DNA from: Pseudoips prasinana
Lineage: Eukaryota; Arthropoda; Insecta; Lepidoptera; Nolidae
DNA: 64,000 bases
Direction of reading: 5' to 3'
Assembly: GCA_951640165.1 (NCBI GenBank)
Contig: OX621234.1
Coordinates: 30,880,549-30,944,548 of the forward strand
This document shows positions 55,966-64,000 of this stretch, one piece after another. The notes below the pieces were generated by a model. That model was not told where the DNA came from. It made no database searches and worked only from the letters and a program-made list of their open reading frames with translations. The position numbers were made by a program, and so were the translations under genes. The stretch's first letter is position 1. Each line of letters begins with the position of its first letter.

Positions 55966-56544
55966 CCCACATGAGACAGCTTACAATGGGCGGTCTTATC
56001 GCTAGGTGCGAATACTTTCACAATACATCAGTATTTCTTTTTATATTGTCCTTGAGTATTTTTGAATCTATTTTGATCATTGGCTTTTCTATTCGAATGA
56101 GTATACATACGTACACATTTGAATATATTGTGTAAGGAGTGGAACAAACAGTTCTAAAAGTCAAGTGCGGTTGATTTAACGCTTTTCGACGCATTTCCTA
56201 TAGTCATACATAAAATCAAAGTAACTAAAAATTGTGTTTTCAATAAGATAAGCCCGACTTTAAAACTGTTATCGGCTCGATAAAGCTCTTCCAACGCTCA
56301 CGAATTCCATGTCTATAATTGGCAACCTCAGCAGATATCGTAATTTGGTTTACATTATGTATGTATATAAGTTAGTGGTGAAGTCGTAATTTTCATTTTT
56401 AAATTTCAGACTTGTTTAAAATTTATTGTTTAAATTCAAGTGCGGGAATTAATACTTTATAAATCATATTTTCATAGTTAATTATAAAATGTATGATTTA
56501 AGAAGTATTCAAAAAGGATTAATTTTTAAGTAATTATATTATAT

Positions 56545-56735
56545 ACCAGCTGTGATCCGCGGTTTACCCACGTTAAACTTTATACATTATAGCCTATGTG
56601 TTATTCGGATATATAAGCTATACCTATTACTACAAAGTTTCATCAAAATCCATTCAGTAGATTTTGCTTGAAAGAGTAATAAATATCCATACATCCATCC
56701 ATACTCACAAACTTTCACATTTATTATATTAGTAG
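56545..56735 (-). mobile_element. Non-autonomous Helitron copy
   Basis: CCAGCTGTGATCCGCGGTTT (diverged 3' end), TAGCCTATGTGTTATTCGGA, CTTGAAAGAGTAATAAATAT and TATATTAGTAGTA. Confidence 0.65.
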
Positions 56736-57477
56736 TATTTATAATATCATTGTTCGTAACCTAATTCAAAGATTATCAATTCGGTTTAGTATATTATATT
56801 TCGCAATTATTCCGTCGTATTGTTAGCCGATTTTTGTAATTCTCCTCTATGGCCCTATATAAATATTGTTCTAATCAGTTACTGTATAGTATCGTATAGA
56901 AATATGATTTTTATATAAGTTATAGTTCTTTTTTTGTGATATCTATTAAGTCACGTGCCGAAGTTATATATTTAAATGTTAACATAACTGGTACTTGTAA
57001 GTAATCAATGTTCATTCCAAAAATTATACACATGTGAACACATTACCAATACAAAATACTTACCATCTGCTCGATACTAAATGTGTTCGGAGTATAAGAT
57101 ATAATTGGTCCGGTGTCTTCGGCCCGGCCGGAGCGCCAGGTGTTGCATGCTAAGTGAAGGGTTTCCATTATCTACAGTCGTATAGTATATTATAATGTAT
57201 TCTGGCTAAATCAGTGGTCAGTCTTGACAGATACTGTATAAAAAATAACAGGTAACTAAATTTTTTCAGGCCACCTAAATAGTCATAAGACCTTTTGCGT
57301 TACCGTTGACCGGAGTTAGGTATACAAGAACGCTATAATGTATAACTGTAGACCAATTTCTCAATTTGCACACTAATAATATACTGCTTTTGAAAGGTAG
57401 GTAATATGCATAATAAAGGATTCGCAATCAGATTCTGTGAGGACTCAATATTATAGCAAACTAAGGCCACCTGTTCC

Positions 57478-57962
57478 GAAACTAAGCAGAGCTTGTACTA
57501 TGGACAACAGATAACTGATATACGACATAATATACTACTTTTCTTTTGTAAATACATACTTATATAGAAAATTACACCATGAATCAGGACAAACACAACT
57601 TTGACGGTCACCGTAGCCTAGTTGGTAGTGCTCCTGCCTACGAAGCTGGTGGTCCTGGGTTCGAATCCCGGTAAGTGCAAATATTTGTGTGATGAGCACG
57701 AACATTTGTTTCTGAGGCATGGATGTTTTCTAGGTATTTAAGTATTTATCTATCTATATAAGTATGTATATCGTCTCCTGGTACCCATAGTACAAGCTTT
57801 GCTTAGTTTGGGGCTAGGATGATCTGTGTGACATTGTCCCTAGATATTTATTTATTAAACAGACATGTTCATGCACACAAATATCTGTGCTGGGTGGGAA
57901 TCAAACCTACGACCTGCAACATGAAAAACAAGTAGCTACCAATCACGCCAACCGACCCGTCA
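57478..57962 (-). mobile_element. SINE (family B) antisense, split by another SINE
   Basis: Piece 1, 57478-57597 (CTAAGCAGAGCTTGTACTAT to AATCAGGACAAACA). Piece 2, about 57854-57962 (AAACAGACATGTTCATGCAC to CACGCCAACCGACCCG). Together they reproduce the order of the uninterrupted copy at 55670. Confidence 0.75.
57598..57858 (+). mobile_element. SINE (family B, second subfamily) nested in the previous SINE
   Basis: GTAGCCTAGTTGGTAGTGC (A box) and GGGTTCGAATCCCGG (B box) to GATGATCTGTGTGACATTGT and a TATTTATTTATTAA end. AAACA flanks both sides, a short target duplication. It is very close to 42363-42600. Confidence 0.78.
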
Positions 57963-58472
57963 AATCTAATCTCCTTTCTTGTTCTTTGTGCAAAATTGAC
58001 AGAGCTTATTTTTAAGTGGCTTGAAATTACGCACATAATATTGAAGTCTACTTTCGAACAATGGAATGAAAGTATCAATTCGGTGAACCTACAGTTTTAA
58101 GCACTAATAAAATAATAACACCGACTTTAGTGTTCTTTGATGATACAGCTCCACTTTGTGACATCAACCAAAAACAAAGACCAAACACTATGGTCATTTA
58201 ATCTAGAAATGAACGCGCATTAGTTACCCCTAAAACTTTATGAAGGTTTCTTGGTACGTATTATTCTGTCGTCTTCTTTATAATTGTAAAATATTTTCTC
58301 ATTAGTTTGTAAATATCTGAAATTTGATTTGCGATCAATCCTGAAGTAAATCTGTTTTAATGGTCTGATAGCGATTTTGTACAACCAATTTTATATTACT
58401 TAACTTAAACCCTTTATATATAGGGCTAAACACCTCAGTTTTGTTCTTTATTCTCATTGACACATATGAACA

Positions 58473-58686
58473 ACTAGCTTTGCCCCGCGGTTTTACCCGC
58501 GTTAAAAATTTATAAATTATAGCCTATGTGTTAATCCAGGGTGTCCGCTAGCTCCATACCAAACTTAGACGTGAGGAAGAATTTAAGTAATTACAACGTA
58601 TATTAATATTACGTCTAAATTTTAATTTAGACGTGAGGAAGTAACAAACATACACTCACAAACTATCGCTTTTTTTATATTAGTGT
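58473..58686 (-). mobile_element. Helitron copy carrying a small internal duplication
   Basis: ACTAGCTTTGCCCCGCGGTT (3' hairpin end) to TTTTTTATATTAGTGTGA. Inside, TTAGACGTGAGGAAG occurs at 58566 and again at 58627, which other copies lack. Confidence 0.65.
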
Positions 58687-59308
58687 GAAGTGTGATATCG
58701 TTTTCTCTAAATTTTTATATATGTACGTCGGTAATTAAAAAAAATATCTCAAAAAATTAATACTGCGTCATTTTTAGATTAAACGAACCACCCCTATACT
58801 AAATCTACGATAAAAATTTAGTGACCCCCGAGGAAATCACAGCCTAGAAATCTCCAACGATATTAAGTTGGAGAAAAGTGTGAAAGAAGCGACGACGTAC
58901 AAAATAGTGTCCGACAAAGTCTGATTAAACAAATTGTCCGCAATATCGGCAGTGGACCAACGCTACTGGCGAGATCACACATACCTTCTGGGCAAAACCA
59001 GTTCCATTCTCATCGTAATTATACCGGACGATTTAGAGCAGTATGAGCAGATGGCCGCTCGATTTCAAGTATGTTGCACTGCAAAAATTGATATAATAAA
59101 TACATTAAGCCTCCTCGGGGTGATTACAAACCGCAAACTGATCTGCCGCGAATTATACTGTTACTAAACTGAAATATCATCTTTGTTTATATTTCAAGAA
59201 GAAAAAGTGGTATTAAATAATTGTTAGTTAAATTGCCATGTAATATTTTTGTGCGAAACTTTACTGGCTCATATGCTCGTTGAGCTTTTTTAAAATGTTT
59301 TTTTAATC

Positions 59309-59470
59309 TCCAACTCGAAAGGATGTTATAAGTTTGACGTCGATGTCTGTCTGTGGCATCGTAGCTCTCAAACGGATGAACCGATTTTGATTTAGTTTCT
59401 TTTTATTTTTGAAAGGTGAATTAGTCGGCGGTGTTCTTAGCTATATTTGATGAAAATCCATATTAAATAT
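59309..59470 (+). repeat. Dispersed Lepidoptera repeat
   Basis: TATAAGTTTGACGTCGATGT, GTCTGTGGCATCGTAGCTCT and AACGGATGAACCGATTTTGA form a stereotyped block of a CTGTCTG-type repeat. No gene. Confidence 0.45.
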
Positions 59471-60635
59471 ATATTTTAATATGGATATATATCTTGATCT
59501 TGACCAGTAGAATACTATACACAATGGCAGACGGGGATTTGAAATTATACAAAAATAAATGCAAAAAGTGTACTTATGTATTTTTACTTGAAAATTGAGA
59601 GTGAATAATTTAACTGACAGTAAATCATTTTACCAAACAAATTCTTCTCAATTAAATACCCAGTTTATTAGAATAATAAGTTTGACGAGTTTTAGGACAA
59701 TAATAATATTGCATATCAAAAAGTATCAATGATAATTATCGTACTAAACGAGTTATGCCCATATAAAAAGAAACTCGGTTACATAGTACACTTATGACAA
59801 GAACTAAGTTTAATAACTATTTCCGAGAGATGTCTTATAGCCATGTAGTCTGTTAACGCAAAAATACTTCGCCGTAAGGTCTCATCATTAGGTGGATCTA
59901 CATCGCAACCGGAGAGGACTGCAGACTTTGTATTGACGGCTTTTCATGCAGTCCAGGGTACCATGGAAACTTATTAACTGCGATCTCGCTACCGCTAAAC
60001 CTACGATGCAATCTGTAATCTTAACAACGGTAGATGGGTGAGTGAGCTCCTATCCGTATAAATGGTAGATGGTAGGTACAATATAAGCTTTGAAAGACAC
60101 AAACAATATGTAAAGAAAATCCTATGTCGAAGAATGAATATTCCTGTGTCATCTCCGTGTTGTTTCAACGCAACCCGTCACAATCTTCATTAGCATTCTG
60201 TCTCCCTTTTTGTCTGACTTTCCGTCTCCTTTACAATTTTACCGGTACGCCCTGAATATTTCATGCATGTTTTTTTAGGGGCGAAAAGTAGATTACTTGA
60301 TGAAAAAATTGTAATGTACATATTTGTGTGACCGACTTGTTGTTCTGAATAGGTAATACTATATTAACTTTTTTGCTCGGCGTCTTATTTAGAGAAAGCC
60401 TTAAAATTTTCGTAGGCTTGTTGCACGTACAATGACAATGAACTTTAGTTAGCAAAATATGGGACGGTATCTTTTACCTCGTGTACAAACAGCCTATATT
60501 TTTTATAAAACGCAATAATAACTTCATAGCAGGCGATTTCTAATCAATCTAAAAAAGAGGTGGGATGATTCTGAATTATACCCTTACAAGCCTAATTGTA
60601 ACAAAATACTATGTACTTATATATAGTGGCGGCAC

Positions 60636-60733
60636 ACCCATAAGCTATATTACTACAAACGTATTTAAGTGAAAGAGTTCAAAACATACATACATCCATA
60701 TTCCATACTTTCGCATTAATGATATTGGTAGGA
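60636..60733 (-). mobile_element. Helitron remnant
   Basis: TAAGTGAAAGAGTTCAAAAC, ATACATACATCCAT and GATATTGGTAGGA are the 5' part in reverse. Confidence 0.5.
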
Positions 60734-60889
60734 TATTGTAAACAACTGTGTAACTTACTAATATGTTCAGTAACGTTCAGACAATACCTACATAAGCAGG
60801 GTAAGGACCACTTCTCCGTGTCTGTAACATGGGAATATGATTCTGATTCATATCTTACTTAAGTCTGTTTTTGTATAAAAACTAATTAA

Positions 60890-61062
60890 ATATAAATATC
60901 TTGGGGCATCTGATGACAAACAAGGCAAAGCCTGAACTATGGCAATCAGACAACTGATAAACTTACATATATATTTCGAAAGAAAACGTAAAGAAAATAA
61001 TTGTTTTTCACACAAAGATTTGTCCCGGGTGCGAACCCATGACCTTGGTTAATTATAACAAG
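60890..61062 (-). mobile_element. SINE (family B-like), antisense
   Basis: GGCATCTGATGACAAACAAG, GGCAAAGCCTGAACTATGGC and TCCCGGGTGCGAACCCATGA (B box reversed). Confidence 0.55.
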
Positions 61063-61749
61063 GCTTAAATGTAATCAAAATGTCAATATTTATTGTGCCA
61101 CGTGAAACTGATAATGGGCTCATGAATGTAAATATTCAGGCAATCCTAAAAATTGGACCCCTCCAGCAACCCTCAAATGGATAGGATGCTCATTCTTATA
61201 GTGTGACTTATCATTATAGGTCCCATAAGACCCAGTGGTCACATGCCCATACAAAAATTACACTGTAAACATCATGTTAAAAAATTGCAATTTAAAGTGT
61301 CGTTCTAATAAATGAGTTCCGGGATCCAAGACCATCGAAGTCAGTTCTCAATATCTGCGGTATATACCTACAGTGTATAGTACTCGTAATCACAAATTAT
61401 ATTTAACTTATAGGAAAATATAATTTCAGTAGAAATAATGTACAATGACTGTTAGTTCATCACTAATGACTGTTTTCCAAGTTAATGATACTTACTTAGG
61501 TAGTAATCCACCACATGAATAATACGTGTAGGTTGAACCCACCCATTATTAAGTAATTTCAATGACAGTGGGAGCGAAAACCAGGATTGTCATACCAATA
61601 GGAATATAACCATTAGCCTATCAAGGACTGAAAGGCTTAATTCACTGATCTAACGTAAGCGGTGACATTAACGTCGCAAGCTGTCACTGTCCGTTGGGCC
61701 TCTACCTAATGAGTTGAGGTAAAAAAATGATTTAATATTTTTGTTGTAG

Positions 61750-62196
61750 GTAAAAGCGAGGCAAGCTGAAGAGAATAACATAATGATTGAGCCACATGAG
61801 GACCGGTCCGGCGAATTAAAACTAGCACCCGGCCACAGGTACAGACATAATAAGATGATTAATGCACATATCGCAAGACTTGCGAAGAATCAAAATCATC
61901 TGGAAGCGATGCATAGGGGTCTTGTGATTGAAGTCCTCAATATCCAACGCCGCCTTGAGCGAGTCGAAAAACCCAACTGGAACCTCCTCTCAGCTAAAGT
62001 TGAATTGTTGGAACTCGATAGCAAAACTATACACAGCCAATTGGACAACCATACACAAAAAGTATCAGACTTCGATAAAGTTCACGCCTCCATCCTCGAA
62101 CTCCGCGAAGACGTCGAGAGTATCGAGAACAAAGCTGACAAAACTATCCCCGAATTCCGAAAGGAGATATCCAAGTTGGACGTTAATTTTGCACAA
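61750..62196 (+). CDS. Coding exon 4, largest coiled-coil segment of the secreted protein
   Basis: 149 codons (447 nt), phase 0 at both ends, from VKARQAEENNIMIEPHEDRS to KEISKLDVNFAQ, then donor CAA|GTAAGT. A His/Arg-rich turn (GHRYRHNKMINAHIARLAKN) is followed by long heptad-patterned helix: HLEAMHRGLVIEVLNIQRRL, ERVEKPNWNLLSAKVELLEL, SDFDKVHASILELREDVESI. Base composition is higher in G+C than the flanks, as expected for coding DNA. The conserved-looking EKPNW segment interrupts the heptads. This is the part most useful for a homology search. I read it as resembling insect scabrous-type proteins, but cannot confirm that here. Confidence 0.82.
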
Positions 62197-63428
62197 GTAA
62201 GTCACTATTATATTACTTATCTTGTCTCTTTGTTGTACACCTTTGATATTCCTTTGATACTCTTTGATACTCTGACCGTACCGATATTGTTTAGTTACTT
62301 TAGGCGAGTAATTCTAGGATGATTTATCATTGATATAAGATTGAAAATAGCATTATGTTAGTATCAAAGACATATTGTGCATATTTGGAATGTGCATATG
62401 AAGGATGATTTGTGTGGCATTGTCCTGTCTTGTCCAGATATTATTATATATTATTATTTAACCTAAATAATACTTAGCTTTTAAAAACCAAACTACTATA
62501 AAAAAAAGTATTTGAATTTAATTCGTTTATAAAATATCTAAACAGAAAGGTAACATTAATAACAATAGTTTTATTTCTGAACTCCCTCATGATTTACGCG
62601 CACCAAATTACGTGATTTAACATTTTCAGTAGAGTTTCACGAGTATAATTTTACTATAATTATGCTAAATGCACCAGATATTTTCAGTTACTAATGGTTT
62701 AAAACCGCAACCCTCTAGAGAACTTAATACTGACCTGTAAATATGGAATACCAATACCTATTTAATTTATATTATTAAAATGGATTGGGATATTTACTAA
62801 AAATAGATTCGTAGTATATTGAATAATAATGGATTCCGACCGACGTACGATTACTAATCCTATTCGCAATATATAATGCGCTTTAGATATTTCTTCACAC
62901 GCATCCACGCGGAGAAGTATCTATCGATATATAAGGTCATAGGCGTCGGCAAGTAAGTAGAGCCGTCAATTGTAGACGGTTCATATGGGTATCATTCAGA
63001 CTTTGCTTGACAGAAAAATCCAAACCAAGAAAAACGAAAAGTTGATTAAGATCTCTTTCTAGAGAGCTCCACGTCGAATTAAATGGGCCAGGCAGGTCGA
63101 GTCTGCCTTCGCCGTACTGGGGTCGTCCCGTTCATAACCGTGATACATTTTTTTTATATTTATTACTACTCAAAGAGCTCTTAAGACCGCAAGGCTTAAA
63201 TAAAGAAGTTGTTGATAGTCAGATTCCAAATAAAGGAACTATTAGAAGGTTACGCATAGATAAGCACCTAGTGAGATGTGAGATATAATACAGTTGATCA
63301 CGGTCCATCAAACACGGTACCATCTCGATTACGGGTGCGTACTACCTAAATAGTAGCCGCGTTAAATTTGACTAACAGTCAACTTTAGAATAGACACAAG
63401 GGGTTAAGAGCATTATCTATTTGTGCAG
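62197..63428 (+). other. Intron 4 (about 1.2 kb, phase 0)
   Basis: Donor GTAAGT at 62197 and acceptor TATTTGTGCAG ending at 63428. It contains a short SINE tail near 62400-62460 (GATTTGTGTGGCATTGTCC, then an ATT run). Otherwise it is AT-rich with nothing recognised. Confidence 0.75.
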
Positions 63429-63629
63429 CTGAACGCGCAGTCCTCTTACTTGAAGGAAGACCAAGAGAACTTGAGGCAGTCGGTGAAGGCGATCGCAGTG
63501 AGCGTGAGCAATGCTATTGACCGCGCGGAAATGGACCGTCTGCAGATGAAGAAGATCAATGACTCCGTCAGCGAGCTTTCAGATAGGTCCCGCCAGCACT
63601 TCTACCGCCTCAATGATCATATCCTGAAG
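63429..63629 (+). CDS. Coding exon 5 (last in window) of the secreted coiled-coil protein
   Basis: 67 codons (201 nt), phase 0 at both ends, from LNAQSSYLKEDQENLRQSVK to SRQHFYRLNDHILK, then donor AAG|GTATGT at 63629/63630. The peptide continues the heptad pattern (DRAEMDRLQMKKINDSVSEL) and has one sequon (NDS). The frame stays open and no stop or polyadenylation signal follows, so the gene continues outside the window. The cumulative product is about 385 residues. If it is fibrinogen-related, the globular C-terminal domain must be in later exons. Confidence 0.8.
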
Positions 63630-63865
63630 GTATGTTACTGAGTTTATTTATCACCAATTATATCTTTAAGATTCCGTTGGGTTAATGTAACTGTATTATT
63701 CGTATGGGTATTTTACGAGAGTATATTGGTCATTTCGTTTTTATTTTTTATTATACATATATACATTTCATCGACTGTATCCTCTTGAAAAAGTACAAAC
63801 TAATAATAATCCATTTAAATAAATTAAATATATAAGAGATTTTCTAACCTGATGTACACTTTTAC

Positions 63866-64000
63866 CTAGCGTTAGTAGGTAATAAATTCCCGGGTTCAAA
63901 TCCTGAATACCTCAAAAAATGTTAATGGAATTTTTCGGGCAAGTGAAACATCAGTAGTAGCTACGAAGCTGCAAATTGGCGGTATTCGCTCTTGCCTTGG
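63866..64000 (+). mobile_element. SINE (family C), cut by the window edge
   Basis: CTAGCGTTAGTAGGTAATAA (degenerate A box), CCCGGGTTCAAATCCTGA (B box), GGAATTTTTCGGGCAAGTGA and GCAAATTGGCGGTATTCGCT as in the 29824 copy. Confidence 0.65.

Larger units (their letters stand above)
31621..61749 (+). other. Intron 3 (about 30.1 kb, phase 0)
   Basis: It runs from GTAAGC at 31621 to a T-rich acceptor ending TTGTTGTAG at 61749. It is the most repeat-rich part of the window. Stretches where nothing recognisable is seen include about 31650-32450, 32890-33430, 34860-35470, 36230-37000, 37150-38360, 43620-43960, 46470-47380, 52810-54300, 54670-55660, 56740-57470, 58700-59300, 59480-60630 and 61070-61740. 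Confidence 0.7.

Overview
The window looks like nuclear DNA of a butterfly or moth. It is AT-rich, split by very large introns, and crowded with repeats typical of Lepidoptera: non-autonomous Helitrons ending in CTAGT, tRNA-derived SINEs, a cecropia-type mariner, CR1/Jockey-like, RTE-like and R4/Dong-like LINE remnants, and many fold-back elements. The assignment rests on recognising repeat and protein families by eye, not on a database search.

One host gene can be supported. It runs on the + strand and leaves the right edge. Five coding exons join in frame with consensus splice sites: 5681-5853 (signal peptide plus coiled coil), 29484-29649, 31453-31620, 61750-62196 and 63429-63629. Together they give about 385 residues of a secreted, charged, coiled-coil protein with no stop yet. 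Introns are about 23.6, 1.8, 30.1 and 1.2 kb. The architecture fits the N-terminal part of a scabrous-like or other fibrinogen-related secreted protein, whose C-terminal domain would lie beyond the window. The family name is inference.

Layout: 1-5400 is upstream DNA with SINEs, a Helitron copy and a hAT-type MITE with an 8-bp target duplication. 5400-5680 is GC-rich and is the likely promoter/5'UTR. Intron 1 (5854-29483) carries an intact mariner inside a Helitron, many SINEs and a run of near-perfect inverted repeats, including two back-to-back palindromic MITEs at 25.5-26.0 kb. Intron 2 holds a complete SINE with an 11-bp target duplication. Intron 3 (31621-61749) holds Helitron and SINE copies, RTE-like ends, a double hairpin at 39.3 kb and a retrotransposon cluster at 47.4-52.8 kb, where an R4/Dong-like element sits in the (ATT)n tail of another LINE. 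Intron 4 is short. Another SINE starts in intron 5 and runs off the end.

No rRNA, functional tRNA, CRISPR array or bacterial-type operon was seen. The most unusual feature is the number of inverted repeats with long, nearly identical arms and 4-7 nt loops, all inside what should be transcribed intron.
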